A stretch of DNA of 34,562 nucleotides from assembly GCA_021286985.1 (NCBI GenBank), contig JAJTBJ010000008.1, positions 1-34,562 on the forward strand, in the 5' to 3' direction. Position 1 is the first letter of the stretch; every line of letters begins with the position of its first letter. This DNA comes from Propionibacteriales bacterium (lineage in GTDB: Bacteria > Actinomycetota > Actinomycetes > Propionibacteriales > Propionibacteriaceae). This document shows, in pieces, positions 22,101-29,878 of this stretch. The notes under the pieces were generated by a model. It ran no database searches. It was not told the origin of the DNA and saw only the letters and a program-made list of their open reading frames with translations. Position numbers and translations under genes: made by a program.

Positions 22101-22679
22101 CGGATCGGCGGGGTGAGCCAGCAGCAGGCCGACTCGTTCTCGCAGCTGGGGCTGGCGATGCTGGTGGCGATCGCGGTGGTCTACCTGATCATGGTGGCCA
22201 CCTTCGGATCCCTGCTGCAGCCGCTGATCCTGCTGGTGTCGATCCCGTTCGCCGCTACCGGCGCGCTGGCTTTCTCGTTGGTGACCGACACCGCGTTGGG
22301 GCTGCCGTCGATGGTGGGCCTGCTGATGCTGATCGGCATCGTGGTGACCAACGCGATCGTGCTGATCGACCTCATCAACCAGAAGCGCAAAGCCGGAATG
22401 GGAGTGGCCGAGTCGATTCAGGCCGGTGCTCGACTGCGGGTGCGTCCGATCATCATGACCGCGTTGGCGACGGTGTTCGCTCTGGTGCCGATGGCGCTGG
22501 GTCTGACCGGTGGCGGGGTGTTCATCTCCAAGCCGCTGGCCATCGTGGTGATCGGTGGTCTGATGAGCTCCACCCTGCTGACCCTGATTCTGGTGCCGGT
22601 GCTCTACGAAATCCTGGAGACCGCTACCGAGAAGCGGGTGGCCCGCAAGCAGGCTCGGCTGGCCACCAAGGCGGCCTGA
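19164..22679 (+). CDS. RND-family exporter (AcrB/SwrC-like) with inserted coiled-coil hairpin
   Basis: This 1171-residue protein is a proton-driven inner-membrane RND exporter of the ACR_tran type. It has an N-terminal helix, two large extracytoplasmic loops and two sets of membrane helices. The proton-relay Asp pair is present in 'AIGRVVDDSIVVIENIKRH'; the helix corresponding to AcrB TM10 reads 'GIVVTNAIVLIDLINQKRK', with Thr at the place of the AcrB Lys. The second extracytoplasmic loop carries an insertion at about residues 770-915 of heptad-like Ala/Gln/Lys/Leu sequence, probably an antiparallel coiled coil with Cys841 and Cys850 at the turn. This explains the excess over the usual 1030-1050 residues. 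GAAGGA lies 8 nt before the GTG start. The substrate is unknown; the divergent MarR gene is the likely regulator. Confidence 0.92.
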   Translation: MVRLTKGSLAQRSVVLLLSLLVIGIGVYAASALKQELIPSIELPRGSVLTLYPGASPEVVESQISKPIESAVKAVTGVTSVTSKSSSGVSQVTVQWDYGLKSDDMANKLRSAIDSISGGLPTSVSPRVITGSFDDVPVVVLALSSSDDSTTLTTKVNQLVSPALKTAAGVRDVTISGEDVHEILITFNQSDLNDRNIDPATIAQLFPANSSAIPSGTIRNDTANLDVQTGATFSSADQIAGLQIPTADGPVRLGDIATVSEQPVETTSISRVGGKTALVLQVIKDPDANTVSVAKAVQAMIPDLEKQLGNNASFTTVFDQAPYIEQSIHDLSVEGGIGLAMAVLVILIFLRSIRPTVITAISIPLSLLIALMGLWLGGYTLNILTLAALTVAIGRVVDDSIVVIENIKRHQAMGEFGRESIIRAVREVAGAVTSSTLTTVAVFAPIGLVGGQAGEIFRPFAWTVTLALAASLLVALTVVPVLASWFMRPSAAEQRVIDERGDADEPDTWLQKLYLPALNWTLAHRWITIGLAAFLFIGTIALTPLLKTDFLGEQGNESLAITQKMPAGTSLAETDAAARKIEAVLSADPAVQTYSTSIGGSTSVFMGSQADTNQALYTVPLKTGYSAKDVVDRVRQQIGTLGTAVGTVEVSVGNSTSGVVVYVEGTDADKLKTANDQVVAMMKNVPDLVNVTSDLSEARQQVAVDVDNKAAAKLGMNQATIGQAVSRAVRGQLIGQMASGDDTLKVYLRVEKPVKSLAELSTIELPVTQLMNGNAKTDASQAVQDKSKALQKQGQQASTDAYNAQVKALKKAKADAQNAVKGLQAKLAGYQAQLAALQAKCAGGSSDPECANLAVGVAQLNQLIAATTSQLLQLQATPASIDKQLQTLNTTRKKTLESQAQSEALTQESKDAANATADAVQLNDVATVKLVQAPAMITRVDGSRAATISASSESTNLSATTAQIQAGLDSLTLPDGITYRIGGVSQQQADSFSQLGLAMLVAIAVVYLIMVATFGSLLQPLILLVSIPFAATGALAFSLVTDTALGLPSMVGLLMLIGIVVTNAIVLIDLINQKRKAGMGVAESIQAGARLRVRPIIMTALATVFALVPMALGLTGGGVFISKPLAIVVIGGLMSSTLLTLILVPVLYEILETATEKRVARKQARLATKAA

Positions 22680-22714
22680 CCGGACGGGTGTTGACCTGAA
22701 GCCGGGCTCCGGCG

Positions 22715-22846
22715 TCAGGCCTGCATGACGTCGGTGGAGTCGCTGATCGTGGTCGAAGCCCATAAGGGCACCATCGCGGCAAGGTGCGCTTCGGCATCGG
22801 GCTCGCCCAGGATCACCGCGGTCAGCGCGGAGGTGTCGACGATCAC
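22715..22846 (-). pseudogene. vapC: Truncated vapC toxin remnant (PIN domain, 43 residues)
   Basis: The frame begins with GTG overlapping the vapB stop (GTGA), as in intact vapBC operons, and starts with the PIN-domain strand 'VIVDTSALTAVILGEPDAEA', including the first catalytic Asp (residue 4). After about 25-30 residues it loses similarity and stops at residue 43. A complete VapC has about 130 residues and three or four acidic active-site residues, so the remaining ones are missing. Only 35 bp separate this stop from the end of the convergent RND gene, so the rest has been deleted rather than frameshifted. The toxin should be inactive. Confidence 0.8.
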
Positions 22847-23091
22847 GACGGCAGGCCGTCGGAGTCGTAGCCCAGGATCGTCTCCGCCGAGCGGGCATCG
22901 AGGGTGGGGCGGGCGCGCCCGCGGTCGATGAAGCGCTGCAGATCGCTGCCGGACGTCCGAGCTTGCCGACGCAGCCGCACCAGCCGCTCGCTCATCGCCG
23001 TGCGAATCGCCTCGGTGATCGTCTCGCCGGTCTGGGCAGCCAACTCGCGGGCCAGCGCATCGGTGACCGGGTCCTTGATGTTGATCGCCAT
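22843..23091 (-). CDS. vapB: VapB-family antitoxin (Rv0623-like)
   Basis: The 82-residue protein is full length for the Rv0623-like transcription factor/antitoxin family. 'MAINIKDPVTDALARELAAQ' and 'TGETITEAIRTAMSERL' form the N-terminal ribbon-helix-helix-like DNA-binding part; 'LDARSAETILGYDSDGLP' is the C-terminal segment that in intact pairs inserts into the VapC groove. It overlaps the remnant vapC by 4 nt. The partner is destroyed, so this antitoxin is an orphan that may still repress its own promoter or neutralise other VapC toxins. TAGGCT lies exactly 6 nt before the ATG. Confidence 0.9.
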   Translation of the reverse strand: MAINIKDPVTDALARELAAQTGETITEAIRTAMSERLVRLRRQARTSGSDLQRFIDRGRARPTLDARSAETILGYDSDGLPS

Positions 23092-23097
23092 GCGTCC

Positions 23098-23103
23098 AGC
23101 CTA
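23098..23103 (-). promoter_or_regulatory. Candidate -10 box of the leaderless vapB promoter
   Basis: TAGGCT on the minus strand, 6 nt before the ATG at 23091; no ribosome-binding site is present. Confidence 0.45.
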
Positions 23104-23200
23104 TGAGGAAGAAATCCATGCACTCAAGGAAGACGTGAGCCGCCACCTCCTGCAAGCTGGGGACAGCGGGAGCCGTCCCTGGCCTCCCAGGCGCGCGGCT

Positions 23201-24025
23201 TCACCAGGTGAGAGAGTCGTGGCTGAGTTCGCGGCCGTCGAGGGAGATCAGGCGGGTGGTCAGGCCGGTGTCGGTGACCACGACGTCGCGGTAGGTCGAC
23301 TCGGGGGCACCCCAGCTGCCGCCCACGTGACCGTCGAAGAAGTAGTGCAGGCCGTCGTCGTCCTTCACCGACACCTGGTCGTGGTCGTGGCCGTTGAAGA
23401 CCGCGCGGACGTTGCCGGCGCCGGCGAGCAGCGCGCGGGTCTGGGGGCAGTCGATTCCGTGGGTGGTCCACTTCTTCACCGTGATGTGGAAGAAGACGAA
23501 GACATCCCTCTGCTCGGCCTCGCTGGCCAACGCAGCCGACAGCCATTCCTGATGGGGACACACGTAGTCACCAGCGGCATTGGAGGTGTTGGCCAGGATC
23601 AGGCTGCGGTCGCCAAAGCGCACCACCTGATCCGACGGAGCCCCCCACACCTGCTGCCATTCAGCTTCGGTGAGTTCATCGTGGTTGCCCGGGGTGACCA
23701 GCAATCGAGGACGCAAGTCGGCCAGAGCCGACTTGGCCTGCCGGGCAAGGTCCACCCCGCCGTGAGACAGGTCACCGTTGAGCACCACGAAGGCCAACGG
23801 ATCAGCAGCGTCGGCGGCATTCAGCGCCGCCACCGCCGCGGCGAAGGCCGCCTGACCATCGGTGTCCGGCTCGCCGTAGTGGAAGTCACTGGCCACCGCG
23901 AAATGCAGTCGCGACGCTGTCGGCGTCGGCGAGGCGCTCCCCGCCGAGGGCACCACAGTGGCGCAGCCAGCGAGCATCCCGGTCAACACCGCAGCGTGGA
24001 CGATCGAGAACCTTCCTAACCGCAT
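23201..24025 (-). CDS. Metallophosphoesterase lipoprotein (calcineurin-like)
   Basis: The 274-residue exported phosphoesterase has a lipobox 'GMLAGC' with the lipidated Cys at residue 21 and the full set of calcineurin-like metal motifs in order: 'ASDFHYGE' (DxH), 'VVLNGDLSHGG' (GD), 'TPGNHDE' (GNHD), 'VFFHITV' (metal His) and 'FNGHDHDQV' (GHxH). It should hydrolyse phosphomonoesters or phosphodiesters outside the membrane; the substrate is unknown. The ATG at 24025 is chosen because GGAGGT lies just upstream and the signal peptide begins there; the frame opens further upstream to 24073. It is divergent from lhr. Confidence 0.9.
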   Translation of the reverse strand: MRLGRFSIVHAAVLTGMLAGCATVVPSAGSASPTPTASRLHFAVASDFHYGEPDTDGQAAFAAAVAALNAADAADPLAFVVLNGDLSHGGVDLARQAKSALADLRPRLLVTPGNHDELTEAEWQQVWGAPSDQVVRFGDRSLILANTSNAAGDYVCPHQEWLSAALASEAEQRDVFVFFHITVKKWTTHGIDCPQTRALLAGAGNVRAVFNGHDHDQVSVKDDDGLHYFFDGHVGGSWGAPESTYRDVVVTDTGLTTRLISLDGRELSHDSLTW

Positions 24026-24122
24026 CTCACCTCCGTGGCTCCGGTCGGCGCGGACGTACCCAGACTGCGACACGGCAGCGACAACCCTGCGAAATCACGT
24101 CCCTAGTCTGACATCGAGGGAT

Positions 24123-24195
24123 CACAACGCCGGGTTCTGATCCGCCCACCCGGTCGGAGCGAGGGGACCACAGCTCCGACCGGGTTCGCGTTGTG
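24123..24195. other. Large composite inverted repeat between divergent genes
   Basis: A perfect 13-bp stem, ACCCGGTCGGAGC (24148-24160) and GCTCCGACCGGGT (24173-24185), with a 12-nt loop is enclosed by a second pair, CACAACGC (24123-24130) and GCGTTGTG (24188-24195). There is no T-run on either side. It lies 37 bp before the lhr ATG and 98 bp before the metallophosphoesterase start, so it is not a normal 3' terminator of either. It could insulate the divergent promoters or act in an lhr leader. Confidence 0.65.
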
Positions 24196-24231
24196 TGGCC
24201 TGTCGGACGCGCGTGGCACAGTTGACCCACC

Positions 24232-27200
24232 ATGGACGCAGCAGTCCTCGACCGCTTCTCCGCGGCGACCCGCGAGTGGTTCGCCGCCAACTTCGTCGCG
24301 CCGACCGAAGCCCAGGCCGGCGCGTGGTCGGCGATCTCGTCGGAGGAGCACACGCTGGTGGTCGCCCCCACCGGATCAGGCAAGACCTTGGCTGCCTTCC
24401 TGTGGGCCATCGACCGGCTGATCACCCAACCCGAGCGCCCGAAGCCCGGCTGCCGCGTGCTCTACATTTCGCCCCTCAAAGCGCTCGCCGTCGATGTCGA
24501 ACGCAACCTGCGCAGCCCGCTGGTGGGAATCGGGCACGCCGCGGAGCGGCTCGGCCTGCCCCGTCCGGACGTCCGGGTGGCGGTGCGCTCGGGCGACACT
24601 CCGGCCGAAGAGCGCCGCAGCTTCGCCCGCAACCCGGCCGACATCCTGATCACCACCCCCGAGTCACTGTTTCTGCTGCTCACTTCCGCCGCCCGCGAGG
24701 CGCTGACCGGCATCGAGACGGTCATCGTCGACGAGGTACATGCCCTGGCCGGCACCAAACGCGGCGCTCATCTGGCACTCAGCCTGGAGCGGCTGGATGC
24801 GCTGCTACCCCACCCGGCTCAGCGGATCGGCCTGTCGGCCACGGTGCGTCCGGTCGAGGAGGTGGCCCGATTCCTGGCCGGTGGACGTCCGGTGGCTCAG
24901 GTGTGCCCGCCGTCGACCAAGCGCTGGGACCTGTCGGTGGTGGTGCCGGTCCCCGACCTCACCCAGCTCGCCGACACTGGACGCCCCCAGCCCGGCACCG
25001 AGACCACCAGCTCGATCTGGCCGGCGGTCGAAGAGCGCATCGCCGATCAGATCGCCGCTCACCGCTCCACGCTGGTGTTCGTGAACTCACGCCGGCTGGC
25101 CGAACGGCTCACCGCCCGGCTGAACGAGATTTGGGTCGAACGCCTGGAAGCTGCGGGCGCGCCGTTGGCTGAGCCTGTTGAAACCAAGGCGACACCCCCA
25201 CCACAGGTTTCGACACGCGGCTTCGCCGCTGCTCAACCAACGGTGGCAAGCACCGTCCGGGGCGGCGGTCCGCTGCCGGCCCGCGAGCAGGCTCGGCCCA
25301 CCCGCACCCCGGCCGAAGTCATGGCCCAGTCGGCGATCGGTGCCGGCGCCCCGCCGATCTTGGCCCGCGCCCATCACGGCTCGGTCAGCCGCGAGCAACG
25401 CCAACTGATCGAGACCGAACTCAAGGCCGGACGGCTGCCTGCGGTGGTGGCCACCTCGTCCCTCGAACTCGGCATCGACATGGGCGCGATCGACCTGGTC
25501 ATTCAAGTGGAGGCACCGCCCTCGGTCGCCTCCGGCCTGCAACGGGTCGGACGCGCCGGCCACCAGGTGGGGGCGGTCTCTCGCGGCGTGCTGTTTCCGA
25601 AGTTCCGCGGTGATCTGGTGCAGACGGCGGTCACCACCGAGCGGATGCTGCACGGTCAGATCGAAGCGCTGCGGGTGCCGTCCAACCCGCTCGACGTGCT
25701 CGCTCAACAGATCGTCGCGATGGTCGCCATGGACTCCCTCACCGTCACCGACGTGGAGACCCTGGTCCGCCGCGCAGCCCCGTTCACCGCGCTCACCCGC
25801 CCGGTGCTGGAGGCCGTCCTCGACATGCTCGCCGGCCGTTACCCCAGCGAGCAGTTCGCCGAGCTGCGGCCCCGGCTCACCTGGGACCGCAACACCGACG
25901 TGCTCACCCCGCGGCGCAGTGCGCAGCGGCTTGCGGTGACCTCCGGCGGCACGATTCCCGACCGCGGGCTGTACGGGGTGTTTCTGGCCGGAGAGGACGC
26001 CGGCCGGCGGGTCGGCGAACTCGACGAGGAAATGGTCTACGAATCCCGCGTCGGTGACGTGATCGCCCTGGGCACCTCCAGCTGGCAGATCACCGAGATC
26101 ACCCACGACCGGGTGCTGGTCGTGCCCGCGCCCGGCCAGGCCGCCCGGCTGCCGTTCTGGAAAGGCGATTCGCTGGGGCGTCCGGCCGAACTGGGCGCCG
26201 CGGTGGGCGCCTTCGTCCGGGAACTGTCGGCGCTGCCGCGTCCGAAAGCTGAGAGCCGCCTGGCCGCGGTCGGACTGGACGAGTGGGCGCGGTCGAATCT
26301 GCTGGACTACTTCACCGATCAGCGCGAGGCGATCCGGGAACTGCCGCACGACCGCCAACTGGTGGTGGAGCGCTTCCGCGACGAGCTGGGCGACTGGCGG
26401 GTGGTGGTGCACTCCCCCTTCGGCGCGGGCGTCCATGCTCCTTGGGCGTTGGTGGCCGCCGCCCGGCTGCGCGAGCGCTTCGGCGTCGAGGTGCAGGCCA
26501 TGCACGCCGACGACGGAATGGTGTTCCGACTGCCCGACACCGACTGGCTCGACGACGTCGACCAACCGGTGCGGACGCCCGCGCGCGGCACCGACCCGGC
26601 GCTGACCGAACTCCTCGAACTGATCTTCCCTGACCCCGAGGACGTCGCCGAGCAGGTGCGTTCCCAGCTGGGCGGCTCGGCGCTGTTCGCGTCCCGCTTC
26701 CGAGAGTGCGCCGGCCGCGCCCTGCTGCTGCCCAACCGCCGTCCCGGACAACGTCAGGCCTTGTGGCAGCAGCGGCTGCGGGCGTCCCAGTTGCTCGATG
26801 TGGCCAGCGATTTCCCCGAGTTCCCGATCGTGCTCGAAGCGGTGCGCGAGTGCGTCAACGACGTGTTCGACGTGCCTGCCCTCGAGCAGCTGCTCACCGA
26901 CGTCCGGGCGCGCACGATCGCGGTCGTGGCCGTGGAGACGCCGCGTCCGTCCCCGTTCGCGACGTCGCTGCAGTTCGGCTACGTGGCCCAGTTCCTTTAC
27001 GAGGGCGACTCGCCGCTGGCCGAACGTCGAGCGGCCGCGCTGGCCCTGGATCCCAGCCTGTTGGCCGACCTCCTGGGCACCACCGAGGCCCTCAGCCTGG
27101 CCGACCTGCTCGACCCGGACGCGCTGACGGCCACCGAGCGCGAGCTGCAGCATCTGACCGCCGAGCGCCAGGCCCGCGACCCCGAGGACGTGGTCGACCT

Positions 27201-28950
27201 GCTGCGCATCCTCGGCCCGCTCACCACCGCCCAGGTGGCCGCCCGCAGCCGCGAGCCGGAACAGGTCGCCGGTTGGCTGGGCGCCCTGGTGGCGGCGCGA
27301 CAGGTGCTGGCGCTGCCCGGGCAGCGGTGGGCAGTGATCGAGGATGCCGCGCGGGTACGCGACGGGTTGGGCATCGCGCTGCCCCCCGGCATCGCCGAGG
27401 TCCTGCTGGAGGTGGCTCTCGATCCGCTGGGAGACCTGGTCACCCGCTACGCCCGCACCCACACCGTCTTCACCGCCGCCGAGGTCGCCGCGTGGCTCGG
27501 CGTCGGCGTGGTGGTGGCCAAGGACGTGCTGCATCGCCTGGTCGCGGCCGGACGCGTGGTCGAAGGCGAGCTGCGTCCGCCGGGGTGGACGCCGGTGGAG
27601 GCCGAAGACCCGCCGGCACCGGGTGCGCAATACGTCGACGCCCAGGTGCTGCGGCTCCTGCGTCGGCGGTCGTTGGCCGCGCTGCGCCACAGCGTCGAGC
27701 CGGTGGCGGCCACCGATTTCGCCGCTTTCCTGCCGTCGTGGCAAGGCGTGGGCCAGCGGCGGGGAGTCGAAGGGGTATTGGCGACCATCGAGCAGTTGGC
27801 CGGGGTGCCGATGCCGGCCAGCGCGCTGGAGTCGCTGATCCTGCCGGCGCGGGTGCGCGATTACTCCCCGGCACTGTTGGACGAGCTCACCGCGGCGGGC
27901 GAGGTGGTGTGGCAGGGCCAGGGGGCACTCGGCAGCAATGACGGCTGGATCTCGCTGCACCCGGCCGAGGTCGCCGAACTCACCTTGGCCGCACCCACCC
28001 AGACCCTGACCGCGGAGCAGGCAACGCTCCTGGAACTGATCGGCAGCGGCGGTCACTTCTTCCGGGGGTTGGCCGAGGCCGCACCCTTCGCCGAAGCCGA
28101 GTTGGCCGCGCTGCTGTGGCAGTTGGTGTGGGCCGGACGGCTCACCAACGACACTTTCGGCGGCTTGCGGGCGCTGTTGGCGGCCGGCACCGTGACGCAC
28201 CGCAGCCGTCCCTCGGCGGCCCGGGGGCGGCATCGTCCGGCCTTGTCGGCGGCGGCATTGATGCGGCGCGCCACCCCGGCGCATACCGCCGGACGCTGGT
28301 CGGCCCTCCCCGCAGCCAGCACCGACGTGACCGTACGCACCCTGGCCCGAGCCGAACTGCTGTTGGATCGCTACGGCGTGCTCACTCGCGGCAGCGTGGC
28401 GGCCGAGGAGGTGCCGGGCGGCTTCGCCGGGGTCTATCGGGTGTTGTCGGCCGCCGAGGAGGCCGGACGGCTGCGCCGCGGCTACTTCGTCGAAGGGCTC
28501 GGCGCCGCGCAGTTCGCCGGACCGGGAGCGGTCGACCGGCTCCGGGCTGCCTCCGGCGCCGACGTCGCTGATGCGCCCGCGTCCGCGCTGGTGCTGGCCG
28601 CCACCGACCCGGCCAACCCGTACGGCGCCGCGCTGGCGTGGCCGGCACGGGCGTCCGGAGGCCACCAACCCGGCCGCAAGGCCGGTGCCCTGGTAGTGCT
28701 GGTGCACGGAGCGTTGGTGCTCTACGTCGAGCGCGGCGGACGCACGCTGCTGTCGTTCAGCGAGGACCCGGCCGCCCTCGGCGTGGCCGCGGTCGCCTTG
28801 GCAGACGCCGTCCACGCCGGGCATCTGGGGCGGATGACGGTCACCAAGGTCGATGGCGAGGCCGCTCTCGGCTCCTCGCAGCCGTTGGCGCAGGCTTTGG
28901 CTGCGGCCGGGTTCGGGCTCACCCCGCAGGGGCTGAGAGTGCGGCGCTGA
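24232..28950 (+). CDS. lhr: Lhr-type ATP-dependent helicase
   Basis: This 1572-residue superfamily 2 helicase matches full-length bacterial Lhr (about 1500 residues), which unwinds DNA or RNA:DNA duplexes in repair. The core has the P-loop 'VVAPTGSGKTLAAFLWA' (about 43-59), DEVH (167-170), motif III 'GLSATVRPVEEV', motif IV 'STLVFVNSRRLAERL', and motif VI QRVGRAGH (437-444). The long C-terminal part has the winged-helix, beta-barrel and Lhr-CTD regions. Residues about 310-338 are encoded by a REP-like repeat translated in frame, between motif IV and 'ARAHHGSVSREQR'. The stop overlaps the nei2 ATG by one base, so the pair is translationally coupled, as in mycobacteria where lhr and nei2 are adjacent. 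Confidence 0.95.
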   Translation: MDAAVLDRFSAATREWFAANFVAPTEAQAGAWSAISSEEHTLVVAPTGSGKTLAAFLWAIDRLITQPERPKPGCRVLYISPLKALAVDVERNLRSPLVGIGHAAERLGLPRPDVRVAVRSGDTPAEERRSFARNPADILITTPESLFLLLTSAAREALTGIETVIVDEVHALAGTKRGAHLALSLERLDALLPHPAQRIGLSATVRPVEEVARFLAGGRPVAQVCPPSTKRWDLSVVVPVPDLTQLADTGRPQPGTETTSSIWPAVEERIADQIAAHRSTLVFVNSRRLAERLTARLNEIWVERLEAAGAPLAEPVETKATPPPQVSTRGFAAAQPTVASTVRGGGPLPAREQARPTRTPAEVMAQSAIGAGAPPILARAHHGSVSREQRQLIETELKAGRLPAVVATSSLELGIDMGAIDLVIQVEAPPSVASGLQRVGRAGHQVGAVSRGVLFPKFRGDLVQTAVTTERMLHGQIEALRVPSNPLDVLAQQIVAMVAMDSLTVTDVETLVRRAAPFTALTRPVLEAVLDMLAGRYPSEQFAELRPRLTWDRNTDVLTPRRSAQRLAVTSGGTIPDRGLYGVFLAGEDAGRRVGELDEEMVYESRVGDVIALGTSSWQITEITHDRVLVVPAPGQAARLPFWKGDSLGRPAELGAAVGAFVRELSALPRPKAESRLAAVGLDEWARSNLLDYFTDQREAIRELPHDRQLVVERFRDELGDWRVVVHSPFGAGVHAPWALVAAARLRERFGVEVQAMHADDGMVFRLPDTDWLDDVDQPVRTPARGTDPALTELLELIFPDPEDVAEQVRSQLGGSALFASRFRECAGRALLLPNRRPGQRQALWQQRLRASQLLDVASDFPEFPIVLEAVRECVNDVFDVPALEQLLTDVRARTIAVVAVETPRPSPFATSLQFGYVAQFLYEGDSPLAERRAAALALDPSLLADLLGTTEALSLADLLDPDALTATERELQHLTAERQARDPEDVVDLLRILGPLTTAQVAARSREPEQVAGWLGALVAARQVLALPGQRWAVIEDAARVRDGLGIALPPGIAEVLLEVALDPLGDLVTRYARTHTVFTAAEVAAWLGVGVVVAKDVLHRLVAAGRVVEGELRPPGWTPVEAEDPPAPGAQYVDAQVLRLLRRRSLAALRHSVEPVAATDFAAFLPSWQGVGQRRGVEGVLATIEQLAGVPMPASALESLILPARVRDYSPALLDELTAAGEVVWQGQGALGSNDGWISLHPAEVAELTLAAPTQTLTAEQATLLELIGSGGHFFRGLAEAAPFAEAELAALLWQLVWAGRLTNDTFGGLRALLAAGTVTHRSRPSAARGRHRPALSAAALMRRATPAHTAGRWSALPAASTDVTVRTLARAELLLDRYGVLTRGSVAAEEVPGGFAGVYRVLSAAEEAGRLRRGYFVEGLGAAQFAGPGAVDRLRAASGADVADAPASALVLAATDPANPYGAALAWPARASGGHQPGRKAGALVVLVHGALVLYVERGGRTLLSFSEDPAALGVAAVALADAVHAGHLGRMTVTKVDGEAALGSSQPLAQALAAAGFGLTPQGLRVRR
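25161..25243 (+). repeat. REP-like repeat copy inside the lhr coding sequence
   Basis: GTTGGCTGAGCCTGTTGAAACC and, after 20 bp, GGTTTCGACACGCGG plus CTTCGCCGCTGCTCAACCA match the half-sites of the intergenic clusters. The frame is not broken: the insert is read as 'PLAEPVETKATPPPQVSTRG' and 'FAAAQPT'. The following 30 residues are also low complexity. Confidence 0.8.
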
Positions 28951-29747
28951 TGCCGGAGGGAGACGCCGTCCGACGCACCTGCGCCCAACTGGAGGAGCAT
29001 CTGGCCGGGACGCCGCTGACGGTCGCCGAGCTGCGCTGGCCGACGCTGGCCGGTACCGACCTGCGGGGACGCACCGTGGTCGAGGTGCCCGCCTACGGCA
29101 AACACCTCCTGATCCGCCTCGATGACGGCTGGACGCTGCACACCCATCTGCGGATGGACGGACGGTGGGTGTTCGTCGATCCCGCCGGTTCCAGTCGGGT
29201 GCGCTATGCGCCGCAGGCCCGGGTGGTGCTGGGCACGTCCGACTGGCTGGCGGTGGGGTTGAGCCTGGGCATGCTCGACCTGGTGCGCACCCGCGACGAG
29301 GCACAGCTGATCGGCCATCTGGGCCCCGACATTCTGGCCGACGACTTCGACACCGAGGTGGCCATCGCTCGGCTAGCCGCCAATGCCGCCCCGATCGGGG
29401 CGGCGCTGCTCGATCAGACCATGCTGGCCGGGATCGGTACCTTCTGGGCGGCCGAAGGACTATTCGCCCGGCGCCTCGACCCGTGGCGTCCCGCCGACGA
29501 GCTGTCCCGAGAACAGCTCACCGCGCTGGTGGCCTGGACTCGGCGCACCATGCTGGCCAGCCTGGCCACCCCGGTGCAGAACAGCACCGGGCTCACCGCG
29601 GCGGGGCGTACCAGCTACGTCCATGGCCGTCATCGACAGGCCTGTCGTCGCTGCGGCACGCCGATCGCCGTAGCCCCGATCGGGCCGCCCACCAGGGAAC
29701 GTCCGCTGTTTCACTGCCCGCGCTGCCAGGGCGTGACCCGCGACTGA
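28950..29747 (+). CDS. nei2: Endonuclease VIII-like DNA glycosylase/AP lyase (Nei2)
   Basis: The 265-residue bifunctional glycosylase removes oxidised bases and nicks the resulting site. It starts 'MPEGDAVRRTCAQLEEHLAG'; after Met removal Pro2 and Glu3 are the catalytic residues of the Fpg/Nei family. The middle has 'LIRLDDGWTLHTHLRMDGRW' and the helix-two-turn-helix 'AALLDQTMLAGIGTFWAAEG'. The C-terminal zinc finger has Cys pairs in 'ACRRCGTP' and 'FHCPRCQG'. The ATG overlaps the lhr stop (TGATG), which fixes the start although the frame is open upstream. The pairing with lhr matches that in mycobacteria. A 16-mer shared with the downstream 5'-nucleotidase gene overlaps its stop codon. Confidence 0.93.
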   Translation: MPEGDAVRRTCAQLEEHLAGTPLTVAELRWPTLAGTDLRGRTVVEVPAYGKHLLIRLDDGWTLHTHLRMDGRWVFVDPAGSSRVRYAPQARVVLGTSDWLAVGLSLGMLDLVRTRDEAQLIGHLGPDILADDFDTEVAIARLAANAAPIGAALLDQTMLAGIGTFWAAEGLFARRLDPWRPADELSREQLTALVAWTRRTMLASLATPVQNSTGLTAAGRTSYVHGRHRQACRRCGTPIAVAPIGPPTRERPLFHCPRCQGVTRD

Positions 29748-29772
29748 ATCGTTACCAAGTTGTTCACCGGGC
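29743..29772 (+). promoter_or_regulatory. Candidate activator site (PHO-box-like) upstream of the nuclease gene
   Basis: ACTGAATCGTTACCAA (29743-29758) is repeated exactly at 33041-33056, upstream of the 5'-nucleotidase gene. Here it runs into GTTCACCGGG, giving two 11-nt units, GTTACCAAGTT and GTTCACCGGGC (29751-29772). That arrangement resembles the direct repeats of Streptomyces PHO boxes. It lies 30 bp before the -35 at 29789. Confidence 0.5.
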
Positions 29773-29788
29773 GGCCGCAGCCGACCCC

Positions 29789-29817
29789 TTGCCACCGCCA
29801 GGACGGGTGCCTAGAGT
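29789..29817 (+). promoter_or_regulatory. Sigma-70-type promoter of the nuclease gene
   Basis: TTGCCA (29789-29794), a 17-nt spacer and TAGAGT (29812-29817). Transcription would start near 29824, leaving a leader of about 55 nt with AAAGGA (29863-29868) before the ATG at 29879. Confidence 0.6.
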
Positions 29818-29878
29818 CCCAAGAGTCGACGACGACACCGTCCAGCCCCACCCCTCACCCTCAAAGGACCACCCCTCA

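Noticed and set aside
23159..23179. Hairpin GGGAC-N10-GTCCC after the metallophosphoesterase gene
   Set aside because: The stem has only 5 bp and no T-run follows, so it is not distinguishable from chance in GC-rich DNA.
25087..29304. Very long minus-strand open frame (about 1400 codons) opposite lhr and nei2
   Set aside because: Composition is that of an antisense shadow and no motif is visible; both helicase and glycosylase motifs are intact on the plus strand.
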